Shown: positions 7,168-14,930 of the stretch, piece by piece
Layout of the letters: each line of letters begins with the position of its first letter
Numbering within the stretch: position 1 is the first letter of the stretch
Assembly: GCA_051746665.1 (NCBI GenBank)
Contig: JBNJFG010000041.1
Coordinates: forward strand, 1 to 18,155
Source of the DNA: Halanaerobium sp051746665
Lineage (GTDB): Bacteria; Bacillota; Halanaerobiia; Halanaerobiales; Halanaerobiaceae
Direction of reading: 5' to 3'
Length of the DNA stretch: 18,155 nt
The notes under the pieces: generated by a model
Databases searched by the model: none
Told to the model about the DNA's origin: nothing
Seen by the model: only the letters and a program-made list of their open reading frames with translations
Program-made: the position numbers and the translations under genes

Positions 7168-8106
7168 ATGAATAATAAAAAATTAATTTCAACTTTAATA
7201 ATTGTTCTTTTAGGATTCGGACTTTTTGCAGCAGTACCACAGGTTGCAGCTCAGGATGATACAATTGACTTTGGTTATGTTCAGTGGCCGGGAGTTACTA
7301 TAAAAACCCATGTAGCTGCCAAAGTTGCAGAATATCTTGGTTATGAAACAAAAATGACAGCAGCATCACAGGCAATAATATTTAAAAGCCTAGAAACTGA
7401 AGATCTTGATGTCTTTTTAGGAAACTGGCTGCCAACAATGAAAATGCACTTTGATGAGTATCAAGAAAAAGGTGTTGTTCATAATGTACGAGTTAATCTG
7501 GAAGACGTAACTTATAGAACAGCAGTTCCTGAATATGTTTATGAAGCTGGAGTTAGATCACTTGCTGATTTACAGGAATATGCAGATAAATTTAATAAAG
7601 AAATTTATGGTATCGAACCTGGTAATGATGGAAATATAATTATTCAAAAAGCTATCGATAATAACACATATAATTTAGGTGATTGGTCAATCAGAGAAAG
7701 TAGTACAGCTGGTATGCTTTCTTCAGTTCAAAGAGCTTATAATAATGAAGAATGGATAGCCTTTAATGGCTGGAAGCCTCATTATATGAATGTTCTATTT
7801 GATCTAAAATATCTTGAAGATCCAGAAGGAATTTGGGGCGAAGATGACAAAGTCTTTACTGTAGCTAGAAATGGTTATCAGGATGAAAACCCTAATTTCT
7901 ATAAATTCTTAGAACAATTTGCTGTACCTGCACCTATTCAAAATAAATGGATTAATGAATACCAGAACAATGATCGTGATCCAGAAGAAGTTGCAGAAGA
8001 ATGGATTGCAAATAATCTCGATATTGTTAATCAGTGGGTATTTGGTGTAAAAACTACTGATGGAAAAATTGCAAGAAAAGCAATAGCTGAAATAGCAAAT
8101 AATTAA
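7168..8106 (+). CDS. opuAC: Glycine betaine-binding periplasmic protein (ProX/OpuAC family)
   Basis: High-affinity solute receptor that delivers betaine-type osmolytes to the permease. The N-terminus is a classical secretion signal: basic NNKK, a hydrophobic core at about 6-23, and a VAA site suggesting cleavage after Ala28. There is no Cys for lipid attachment, unlike most Gram-positive OpuAC proteins; that suits a soluble receptor in a real periplasm. The mature part reads as a substrate-binding domain of the ProX type: VQWPG near the front, GNWLP, and FNGWKPH. Trp40, Trp87 and Trp202 are candidates for the aromatic cage that holds the trimethylammonium group; this is by family analogy. Length 312 is typical for a stand-alone receptor. 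CTGGAGG lies eight bases before the ATG. Second gene of the operon, placed between ATPase and permease. Confidence 0.94.
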   Translation: MNNKKLISTLIIVLLGFGLFAAVPQVAAQDDTIDFGYVQWPGVTIKTHVAAKVAEYLGYETKMTAASQAIIFKSLETEDLDVFLGNWLPTMKMHFDEYQEKGVVHNVRVNLEDVTYRTAVPEYVYEAGVRSLADLQEYADKFNKEIYGIEPGNDGNIIIQKAIDNNTYNLGDWSIRESSTAGMLSSVQRAYNNEEWIAFNGWKPHYMNVLFDLKYLEDPEGIWGEDDKVFTVARNGYQDENPNFYKFLEQFAVPAPIQNKWINEYQNNDRDPEEVAEEWIANNLDIVNQWVFGVKTTDGKIARKAIAEIANN

Positions 8107-8144
8107 ATTACAATAATAATAAATAATTAAATTATAATAATAAA
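8097..8144. repeat. Two 24-base direct repeats spanning the end of the binding-protein gene
   Basis: Units 8097-8120 and 8121-8144 agree at 22 of 24 positions. The first contains the last codons and stop of the binding-protein gene and the second repeats that context just after the stop. This looks like a slippage or short tandem duplication. Confidence 0.55.
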
Positions 8145-8194
8145 AAGTATTAGAAATTAATACTGCAATAAATAAAAAAACATAAGATAAGATG

Positions 8195-8223
8195 CTGGTG
8201 GTGTCATAATTTGATGCCGCCAG
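8195..8223 (+). other. Intercistronic RNA hairpin upstream of the permease gene
   Basis: CTGGTGGTGTCA (8195-8206) and TGATGCCGCCAG (8212-8223) form an unbroken 12-bp stem in RNA, loop TAATT. Three of the pairs are G-U on the plus strand and would be A-C mismatches on the minus strand, so the fold is specific to the operon mRNA. There is no clear U-run. It begins 45 bases before the annotated permease start. Confidence 0.55.
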
Positions 8224-8239
8224 TAAAAATTTAATAAGG

Positions 8240-9088
8240 ATGGTGATTATTATTAACAGTATTATTGAACTACTAACAACAAAAATTCCTCTGGGGAACT
8301 GGGTAGAAAATTTTGTTGATTTTTTAATAAACAACTTCGGTGGACCTTTAAACGCTTTGTCATCATTAATAGAATCAATTGTAGGTGGAATAGAAACAGT
8401 ACTGGCTTTTCCACACCCTTTAGTTTTAATTGCAATATTTGCAGCATTTGCCTGGAAACTTAAGGGTAAAAGAATGGCAGCATTTGTTGCCTTGGGTTTA
8501 ACTTTAGTTTTAAATATCGAAATGTGGGATCCTTTAATTATAACTTTATCATCTATTATTACTTCTGTTTTGATAGCACTAACAGTAGGAATTCCAGTCG
8601 GTATTATCAAAGCACATAATAAGGCAGTGGATTTAATAACTCGTCCAATTTTGGACTTTATGCAGACAATTCCGCCCTTTGTTTATTTAATTCCGGCTTT
8701 GATGTTTTTTGGATTGGGTAATGTTTCAGGGGTAATTGCGACTGTAGTTTTTGCAATTGCACCACCAATTAGATTAACCTATCTGGGAATTCAACAGGTA
8801 GATGAAGAACTTGAAGAAGCTGGACATGCCTTTGGTGCAAACTGGTGGCAGATATTATTTAAAATTGAATTACCAGGTGCCATGCCTTCTATAATGATGG
8901 GAATCAATCAGTGTATTATGCTTTCTTTATCAATGGTAGTTATTGCAGCGATGATTGGTGCCGGAGGACTTGGTAAACCAGTTTTAAGATCTTTAAATAC
9001 AGTTGATATTGGACTTGGTTTTGAAGCCGGTCTTGGTGTAGTAATTATAGCAATGGTTCTAGATAGAATGTTTGGAAGAGATTCCTAA
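8240..9088 (+). CDS. opuAB: Glycine betaine/proline ABC transporter permease
   Basis: Membrane channel subunit of the importer. The 282 residues hold several hydrophobic helices, and the binding-protein-dependent permease loop that docks on the ATPase is clear: EELEEAGHAFG followed by the ILFKIELPGAMPSI segment, with the upstream GIPVGI and PPFVYLIPALMFFGLG blocks usual in OpuAB/ProW. The N-terminal IPLGNWVE block is typical of OpuAB. The start is uncertain: the ATG at 8240 and GTG at 8243 lie inside AAGGATGGTG, which is the likely ribosome site, and three ATT codons follow. True initiation may be at the ATG with poor spacing or at one of the ATT codons. Last gene of the operon, separated from the receptor gene by an unusually long gap of about 130 bases that holds a repeat and a hairpin. 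Confidence 0.94.
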   Translation: MVIIINSIIELLTTKIPLGNWVENFVDFLINNFGGPLNALSSLIESIVGGIETVLAFPHPLVLIAIFAAFAWKLKGKRMAAFVALGLTLVLNIEMWDPLIITLSSIITSVLIALTVGIPVGIIKAHNKAVDLITRPILDFMQTIPPFVYLIPALMFFGLGNVSGVIATVVFAIAPPIRLTYLGIQQVDEELEEAGHAFGANWWQILFKIELPGAMPSIMMGINQCIMLSLSMVVIAAMIGAGGLGKPVLRSLNTVDIGLGFEAGLGVVIIAMVLDRMFGRDS

Positions 9089-9186
9089 GCAGAGAATCAG
9101 TTTCAATCTAATTACTAATAATTAGCTTCAAATATATTAGAATTTAAATATAAAAACTTCGATAAATAACTTTAATATAAAGAAAT

Positions 9187-9223
9187 AAAACCCCGCTTAA
9201 GCTTTTTAGCTGAGCGGGGTTTT
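9187..9223. terminator. Bidirectional terminator between the betaine and aminotransferase operons
   Basis: AAAACCCCGCT (9187-9197) pairs perfectly with AGCGGGGTTTT (9213-9223), with an inner AGCT/AGCT pairing. The flanking As and Ts allow use from both sides; the two operons converge here. Confidence 0.9.
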
Positions 9224-9239
9224 AGAGTTTAAGCTGTTT

Positions 9240-10394
9240 TTAAAAATCAATTTCTTTTCCTTCATAGATATATTCAAATAATTTTTGCATTTCCTGATCA
9301 TTAACTGAACGAGGATTAGTTGAAGTACAGCCATCTGCCAGAGCTCGAGCAGTCATTAAATCTAATTCTTCTTGAAATCTTTTTTTAGAAATATTAAGTT
9401 CTTTAATACTGGCTGGAATTTGTAATTCTTTATTTAAATTTTTAATTGCTAAAGCTAGATCCAGTACTTCCAATCTTTTAGCTAATAAATCATATTTCTT
9501 ATGTGCTTTATCTGACTTGTTATTATACTGAACTACATAGGGCAGAATTAAGGCATTAGCCAGTCCATGCGAAATTTTAAATATTCCTCCCAGCTGATGA
9601 GCCATACTGTGAACTATTCCTAAACCAACATTAGAAAAAGCCATTCCAGCTATATTTTGAAAGTTAAGTACTTTTTCTCGATATTTTAAGTTGTCAGGTT
9701 TCTTATAAGCTAAGGGTAAAAATTCGAAAATACCTTCTAAAGCTCCCTTAACTAATACATCACTAAAATCGTTTGCTTTAACTGAAACATAAGCTTCTAA
9801 AGCATGAGTAAAGGCATCCATTCCTGCAGCTGCAGTCAACCAGGGTGGCATTGTTGCTGTAAACTCAGGTTCTAAAATTGCTAAATCAGGCACAGCATAT
9901 TCTGATCTAATACCTTTTTTTAATTTTTTCTTTTTATCTTTAATTACCATAGCCTTGGTAACTTCACTAGCAGTTCCACTTGTTGTTGGAATAGCTACAA
10001 ATTTAGCTTTATTTCTAAGAGGCGGTATATCTACTAAATCCAATGTATTTGCAAAATCCAGCTCAGGATATTCATAAAAAATCCACATCGCTTTTGCTGC
10101 ATCAATCGGTGAGCCTCCACCAATTGCTATAATATAATCAGGCGCAAAATCAATCATTGCTTCTGCGCCTAACTTAACTGTTTCTACACTTGGATCAGGT
10201 TCTACTTTATCAAAGCATTTTAGAGAAAACCCGGCTGTTCTTAATTCATCGAAAACACGATCTAGAAAACCCATTTTTTTAATAGTAGTTCCACCTGTAA
10301 CAACAAAAGCTTTTTCACCTTTAAGTGTTCTTAATACTTCAATACTTCCTTCTCCAAAAAACACTTTATCTCCATGAAGTTTAATACTTCTCAT
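9240..10394 (-). CDS. Iron-containing alcohol dehydrogenase (candidate semialdehyde reductase)
   Basis: Group III, metal-dependent NAD(P)H alcohol dehydrogenase of 384 residues, the normal size. Visible features are the dinucleotide-binding GGGSPIDAAKA (92-102), the IPTTSGTASEVT block (135-146), and metal ligands Asp193 and His197 (in GMDAFTHALEAY), His262 and His276 (in HSMAHQLGG...HGLANA), which match the FucO set. The family reduces short aldehydes to alcohols or the reverse. In this operon, after a GabT-like aminotransferase, the likely substrate is the semialdehyde it forms (succinate semialdehyde to 4-hydroxybutyrate, as in clostridial 4-hydroxybutyrate dehydrogenases); a butanol or propanediol dehydrogenase role is not excluded by sequence. 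AAAGGAG precedes the ATG. Last gene of the operon, 39 bases after the permease stop. Confidence 0.93.
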   Translation of the reverse strand: MRSIKLHGDKVFFGEGSIEVLRTLKGEKAFVVTGGTTIKKMGFLDRVFDELRTAGFSLKCFDKVEPDPSVETVKLGAEAMIDFAPDYIIAIGGGSPIDAAKAMWIFYEYPELDFANTLDLVDIPPLRNKAKFVAIPTTSGTASEVTKAMVIKDKKKKLKKGIRSEYAVPDLAILEPEFTATMPPWLTAAAGMDAFTHALEAYVSVKANDFSDVLVKGALEGIFEFLPLAYKKPDNLKYREKVLNFQNIAGMAFSNVGLGIVHSMAHQLGGIFKISHGLANALILPYVVQYNNKSDKAHKKYDLLAKRLEVLDLALAIKNLNKELQIPASIKELNISKKRFQEELDLMTARALADGCTSTNPRSVNDQEMQKLFEYIYEGKEIDF

Positions 10395-10433
10395 AAATAT
10401 TACTCCTTTAAATAATTTATTAAAATTTTTAAT

Positions 10434-11837
10434 TTAAATAGTTTCACTGCTTTCTAATACTGATTGATCAACAACAGTTTCAGCTGAATATAATTTATTA
10501 GATATAAAGAAAATAGCTCCAAGAACACTCCAGCCAATAATTATCATCCACTCATAGGGCCAGACTAAAGCTGCAGGTGCTGCTGGAAGATATAACAAGA
10601 TCATTCCTAAACTTAAGATTGAGGCCATATAGCCCACAAATTTACCATTTTTAATTTTATATGGTCTAGGCATTTCAGGTTCTTTATAGCGCAGAACTAA
10701 AAATGAAACAGCTACCATAAAGTAAGCTAAAACTATTGTTAAACCTCCAGCATTAACTAACCAGACCAACATCGGCCTTCCAAAAAGAGGTGCCAGTGAA
10801 GAAAAGAGACCAATTAATAAAATAGCATTTGTTGGTGTTTTATATTTTGGGTGCAGTTTAGCTAAAAACGGAGGTAATTGATCTGATTCCGCCAGTGCAT
10901 AAATTGCTCTACTGCCGCCTACAAAAAATGAGTTCCAGCTGGTTATAATTCCACCAATCCCGGCAATTATCATTATTTTTGAAGCCCAGGAACTATTAAA
11001 GAAAACAGCCTGCATTCCATCAGCTGCAGCTAAAGAAGAGTTTTCTAAGGCTGATTTTGGTAAAGCCAGTCCAACTCCTAAGATAATCATAATATACCAG
11101 ACTATTGCCATAAAAACTGAGGTAATTAAAAGTTTTCCCAGCTGATCAAAGGGCATATCAATTTCTTCTGCTGCCTGAGGAATTACATCAAAGCCTACAA
11201 ACATAAAAGGTGTCATAATAGCAACTGTTAAAATACCTTTCATGCCATCAATGAAGAGAGGTTCTACATGCTGTACACTTCCATTAGCAACAGCACCACC
11301 AAAGAAGGAAAGTCCGATCAAAGCGACCATAATTGTAACAGCACCCTGCATTACTGCCAGTGGTTTTACCCCATAATAGTTTAAGATTGTAACAATAATT
11401 GAAGCAATTATTCCGACTAATGCCCAGGTTAAATAAACATCATAACCTACTATTGTGTACATTTTAAACTTAAGATAGCTGGGAAAAAGATATTCAACTA
11501 CTGTAGGTAGGGCAACCGCCTCAAAAGCAACTACTGAAACATAACCTAAGATAATAGACCAGGTACAGACAAAAGAAGCATTTTTTCCTAGAGCGCGCTT
11601 GCTAAAAACATGTTCACCTCCACATTTTGGCATAGCTGATGTTAATTCTGCATAAGTAAGACCAACAAATAAAACCATAACTCCACCCAGTAAAAAGGCA
11701 ATAATAGAGCCTAAAGTTCCTGCACTTTTAATCCAATTACCTGCTAATACAACCCAACCCCATCCAATCATAGCACCAAATGATAATGCCAGCGTGTCTT
11801 TTCTCGATAAAACCCGACTAAATTTTTCTTTTTTCAT
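10434..11837 (-). CDS. APC-superfamily amino acid permease
   Basis: Polytopic inner-membrane transporter, probably about 12 helices over 467 residues. The first helix carries the APC signature region GAMIGWGWVV, followed by YAELTSAMPKCGGEHVF, which is typical of the second helix and loop. Substrate cannot be read from the sequence; a place between an aminotransferase and an alcohol dehydrogenase suggests import of the amino acid that the operon degrades, for example GABA. I start at the ATG at 11837 (MKKEKFSRVL) because AGGAGGG touches the upstream in-frame ATG at 11846, which is too close, and is ten bases from 11837. The gene begins 26 bases after the aminotransferase stop. Confidence 0.92.
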   Translation of the reverse strand: MKKEKFSRVLSRKDTLALSFGAMIGWGWVVLAGNWIKSAGTLGSIIAFLLGGVMVLFVGLTYAELTSAMPKCGGEHVFSKRALGKNASFVCTWSIILGYVSVVAFEAVALPTVVEYLFPSYLKFKMYTIVGYDVYLTWALVGIIASIIVTILNYYGVKPLAVMQGAVTIMVALIGLSFFGGAVANGSVQHVEPLFIDGMKGILTVAIMTPFMFVGFDVIPQAAEEIDMPFDQLGKLLITSVFMAIVWYIMIILGVGLALPKSALENSSLAAADGMQAVFFNSSWASKIMIIAGIGGIITSWNSFFVGGSRAIYALAESDQLPPFLAKLHPKYKTPTNAILLIGLFSSLAPLFGRPMLVWLVNAGGLTIVLAYFMVAVSFLVLRYKEPEMPRPYKIKNGKFVGYMASILSLGMILLYLPAAPAALVWPYEWMIIIGWSVLGAIFFISNKLYSAETVVDQSVLESSETI

Positions 11838-11863
11838 TATGATCATCCCTCCTAATTTTATGA

Positions 11864-13201
11864 CTAAGCAAATTTAGCAACTGCAGCTTCTAAAATATCA
11901 AGACCTTCTTCCATCTGAGCTTCAGTTATTGATATTGGAGCCAAAAAGCGAATTACATTACTATGTAAACCTGCTCCAACCAATATTAAGCCATTATTTA
12001 AACATTCTTCTATAATCTTAGACTTCATTTCAACAGCCGGTTCTTTTGTCTCTTTATCTTTAACTAATTCTACTGCCTGCATAAAACCCTTACCCCTTAC
12101 ATCACCAATAATTGAATATTTTTTTTGCATTTCTTCTAATCTAATTTTCATTAATTCTCCTAATTTATTGGACCTTTCTACCAATTTATCTTTTTCAATT
12201 ATATCTAAAACAGCTAAAGCAGCAGCACAGCTTACAGGATTACCTCCATAGGTACCTCCAATTTCTCCAGGCTGAGGAGCATCCATAATTTCTTTTTTAC
12301 CAATAACAGCACTTAAAGGCATTCCACCTGCTATCGATTTAGCTGTAGTAATAATATCTGGCTCAATTCCATAATCTTCAACAGCAAAGAAAGTGCCTGT
12401 TCTGGCAAAACCAGTCTGAACTTCATCTGCAATCAGTAAAATATCATTTTCTTCGCAAACTTTTTTAACTCCCTGGATAAATTCTTTGGGAGGTGAGATA
12501 AAGCCACCTTCACCCTGGACAGGTTCTAAGATTACAGCTGCTACTTCTTCAGCTGGAATATCTCTTTTAAATATCTCAGCAAAATTTTCTACGCATTTTA
12601 GATTACACTCCGAATATTCCAGACCAAAAGGACAGCGGTAGCAGTAAGCATAAGGTGCTTTATAAACTTCTGGTGCAAAAGGCCCAAAACCAAATTTATA
12701 AGGTTTTACCTTACTTGTTAAAGACATAGTCATTAATGTTCGACCATGAAAAGCATAATCAAAAGCAATAATAGCTGATTTTCCAGTATATTTTTTAGCT
12801 ATCTTAATTGCATTTTCCACTGCTTCGGCTCCACTATTTGCAAACATTGTTTTTTTAGGTGTAGGGCCAGGACTAAGTTTAGATAATTTTTCTGCCAGCT
12901 CAATATATGGCTCGTAAGCTGCTACATGAAAACAGGTATGTATTAATTCTTCAGCCTGTTTTTTAATGGCATTTACTACTTCGGGTGCATTATGACCAAC
13001 ATTAAGAACTCCTATACCACCCACAAAATCCAAATATTTATTCCCATCAAGATCTTCTAGCACTGCTCCCTCAGCTTTTTTGGCAACAAGAGGGGCCAAA
13101 TTATATACTCCTAGTGGAATATATTCTTTTCGTTTCTCCATTGATTCCTGAACCAGTGGACCAGGAATAGCTGTTTTTAAATCAATTGATTTTTCTTTCA
13201 T
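11864..13201 (-). CDS. gabT: Class III PLP aminotransferase, GabT-like (4-aminobutyrate aminotransferase)
   Basis: Transfers the omega-amino group of GABA or a similar omega-amino acid to 2-oxoglutarate, giving a semialdehyde and glutamate. In the 445 residues: LDGNKYLDFVGGIGVLNVGH (51-70), the phosphate-cup segment ANSGAEAVENA (121-131), FHGRT (151-155), DEVQTGFARTG with PLP-contacting Asp259, and Schiff-base Lys288 in TTAKSIAGGMP. Four cysteines at 187, 190, 199 and 203 (CYRC...CNLKC) form a compact patch seen in some relatives but not in E. coli GabT. First gene of a three-gene operon with a strong promoter; AAGGAGG sits nine bases before the ATG. Close paralogues act on 5-aminovalerate, ornithine, beta-alanine or racemise amino acids, so the exact substrate is an inference from neighbours. 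Confidence 0.9.
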   Translation of the reverse strand: MKEKSIDLKTAIPGPLVQESMEKRKEYIPLGVYNLAPLVAKKAEGAVLEDLDGNKYLDFVGGIGVLNVGHNAPEVVNAIKKQAEELIHTCFHVAAYEPYIELAEKLSKLSPGPTPKKTMFANSGAEAVENAIKIAKKYTGKSAIIAFDYAFHGRTLMTMSLTSKVKPYKFGFGPFAPEVYKAPYAYCYRCPFGLEYSECNLKCVENFAEIFKRDIPAEEVAAVILEPVQGEGGFISPPKEFIQGVKKVCEENDILLIADEVQTGFARTGTFFAVEDYGIEPDIITTAKSIAGGMPLSAVIGKKEIMDAPQPGEIGGTYGGNPVSCAAALAVLDIIEKDKLVERSNKLGELMKIRLEEMQKKYSIIGDVRGKGFMQAVELVKDKETKEPAVEMKSKIIEECLNNGLILVGAGLHSNVIRFLAPISITEAQMEEGLDILEAAVAKFA

Positions 13202-13272
13202 AATTTTTATCCTCCTTTTGAAATTATAAATCTCATGTTAGCTTTATGTTATCTATATTCAATATACTCGTC

Positions 13273-13301
13273 ATTATAGGTTAATTTATTCACTTGGTCA
13301 A
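13273..13301 (-). promoter_or_regulatory. SigA-type promoter of the aminotransferase operon
   Basis: On the minus strand, TTGACC (13301-13296), a 17-base spacer, and a perfect TATAAT (13278-13273). Predicted start near 13266, leader about 65 bases. Confidence 0.85.
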
Positions 13302-13303
13302 TA

Positions 13304-13311
13304 TGTATACA
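13304..13311. promoter_or_regulatory. TGTATACA palindrome, candidate operator (aminotransferase operon)
   Basis: Perfect 8-bp palindrome two bases upstream of the -35 box, centred about 41 bases before the predicted start. The same 8-mer is found upstream of gdhA. Confidence 0.3.
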
Positions 13312-13381
13312 GGTATTTTAGGTTATTAGCTAAATATTTCATCAAGCTGACATGAAAATTATTTTAATTGTGCATAAAAAA

Positions 13382-13431
13382 ATCCCCTTGCTGATAGACA
13401 GTTGAATCTAATCTGTCTAACAGAAGGGGAT
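13382..13431 (-). terminator. Intrinsic terminator of gdhA
   Basis: A long stem: ATCCCCTT, CTG and TAGACAG (13382-13401) with CTGTCTA, CAG and AAGGGGAT (13413-13431), broken only by one bulged G and one A-A pair, with seven Ts on the minus strand. It separates gdhA from the aminotransferase operon. Confidence 0.9.
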
Positions 13432-13483
13432 ATCAATATTACTAAGTATTAAATTTTTAATTATTATTTAAACTAAAAAGTAT

Positions 13484-14824
13484 TTAGACTACACCCTGAT
13501 CTAACATTGCATTGGCTACTTTTAGGAAACCAGCTATATTAGAACCAGCAACAAGATCACCTTCCATACCATATTCAGCAGCAACTGTACTGGCATCTTT
13601 ATAAATACCAACCATAATTTTCTGCAGCTCCTGATCAACCTTATCAAAAGTCCATTCATCAAACATAGCATTTTGAGTCATTTCGATAGCAGAAGTTGCA
13701 ACTCCACCAGCATTAGCAGCTTTACCAGGAATATAGAAAAGATCATTATCTTTAACTAGCTGAGCTGCTTCCTTAGTTAAAGGCATATTTGCTCCTTCGC
13801 CAATTGCGATGACTCCATTGTCGATTAATTTTTGAGCTCCTGCAGCATCCATTTCATTTTGAGTTGCACAGGGAAGAGCAATATCACATTCTACAGACCA
13901 GATATCACTACAGTTATCATAGTATTCTGCATCAGGATATTCTTCTAAATATTCTTTAATGCGGCCGCGGTTAACTTCTTTAATTTCTTTAACTAACTCA
14001 AGATCAATTCCATTTTCATCATATAAATAACCTGAAGAATCACTCATTGCAACGACAGTAGCTCCCAGCTGTGTTACTTTTTCGTTGGCATAAATTGCAA
14101 CATTACCAGAACCTGAGATAACAACTTTTTTATCATTTAAAGAAATTTTATGATCTTTTAGCATTTCTTCTAATATGTAGACCAATCCATAACCTGTAGC
14201 TTCAGTTCGAACTAAGCTTCCACCCCAGTCAAGGCCTTTACCGGTTAAAACTCCAGCTTCATATCTGTTTTTAATTCTCTTATACTGACCAAAAAGATAA
14301 CCAATTTCTCTACCTCCAACACCAATATCACCAGCCGGAACATCAGTCTTATCTCCAATATGACGGGAGAGTTCGGTCATAAAGCTCTGGCAGAAACGCA
14401 TAACTTCCTGATCTGATTTACCCTTAGGATCAAAATCACTTCCACCTTTACCGCCACCAATTGGACGACCAGTTAAGGCGTTTTTAAATACCTGTTCAAA
14501 ACCTAAGAATTTAACGATACCAGCATAAACTGAAGGGTGAAATCTTAACCCACCTTTATAAGGTCCCAGGGCTGAATTGTATTCAATCCTAAAGCCGCGA
14601 TTCACCTGTGTCTGGCCTTGATCATCTACCCAGGGAACTCGAAAGATAATTTGTCTTTCCGGCTCAACAATTCTTTCTAAGATTCCATTTTCTTCGTATT
14701 CAGGATGTTTATCAAAAACTGGAGCTAATGATTCTAAAACTTCTTCCACAGCCTGATGAAACTCAGCTTCACCTGGATTTCTTTCTTTGACAGTTTCCAT
14801 AACATTTTCAATATAATTACTCAA
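13484..14824 (-). CDS. gdhA: Glutamate dehydrogenase, hexameric NADP-type
   Basis: Interconverts glutamate with 2-oxoglutarate and ammonium. The protein closely follows the E. coli GdhA pattern: ERIVEPERQIIFRVPWVDD, GPYKGGLRFHPS, FKNALTGRPIGGGKGGSDFDPKG with the catalytic lysine, DVPAGDIGVGGREIG with the catalytic aspartate, and GSGNVA for the nucleotide. Starting from the TTG at 14824 it has 446 residues, against 447 in E. coli. The GTG at 14833 is fused to the Shine-Dalgarno site GGAGGA and is too close to serve; TTG at 14824 lies ten bases from GGAGG and gives the expected N-terminus MSNYIENV. Coenzyme choice (NADH or NADPH) cannot be decided by eye. It is a single-gene unit next to the aminotransferase operon, which needs 2-oxoglutarate. 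Confidence 0.96.
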   Translation of the reverse strand: MSNYIENVMETVKERNPGEAEFHQAVEEVLESLAPVFDKHPEYEENGILERIVEPERQIIFRVPWVDDQGQTQVNRGFRIEYNSALGPYKGGLRFHPSVYAGIVKFLGFEQVFKNALTGRPIGGGKGGSDFDPKGKSDQEVMRFCQSFMTELSRHIGDKTDVPAGDIGVGGREIGYLFGQYKRIKNRYEAGVLTGKGLDWGGSLVRTEATGYGLVYILEEMLKDHKISLNDKKVVISGSGNVAIYANEKVTQLGATVVAMSDSSGYLYDENGIDLELVKEIKEVNRGRIKEYLEEYPDAEYYDNCSDIWSVECDIALPCATQNEMDAAGAQKLIDNGVIAIGEGANMPLTKEAAQLVKDNDLFYIPGKAANAGGVATSAIEMTQNAMFDEWTFDKVDQELQKIMVGIYKDASTVAAEYGMEGDLVAGSNIAGFLKVANAMLDQGVV

Positions 14825-14872
14825 AATTCTCACTCCTCCAAAAATTTTATATCATAAAATTATCACAAATTA

Positions 14873-14901
14873 ATCTTAATATATATTTTACTTAAAATCA
14901 A
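14873..14901 (-). promoter_or_regulatory. Weak candidate promoter of gdhA
   Basis: On the minus strand, TTGATT (14901-14896), a 17-base spacer, and TAAGAT (14878-14873), each four of six. The surrounding DNA is very AT-rich, so chance matches are easy. Confidence 0.35.
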
Positions 14902-14922
14902 TTAAAAATACTGATTATTGAG

Positions 14923-14930
14923 TGTATACA
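14923..14930. promoter_or_regulatory. TGTATACA palindrome, candidate operator (gdhA)
   Basis: Perfect 8-bp palindrome about 22 bases upstream of the candidate gdhA -35 box, identical to the one upstream of the aminotransferase operon. From here to 15039 I see only AT-rich DNA with no clear gene or structure. Confidence 0.3.

Noticed and set aside
7909..8610. Minus-strand open frame of 233 codons opposite the receptor and permease genes
   Set aside because: Low-complexity translation (runs of Ile, Tyr, Phe, Asn) with no ribosome site; it lies opposite two strong conserved genes and an AT-rich repeat, so it is a shadow frame.
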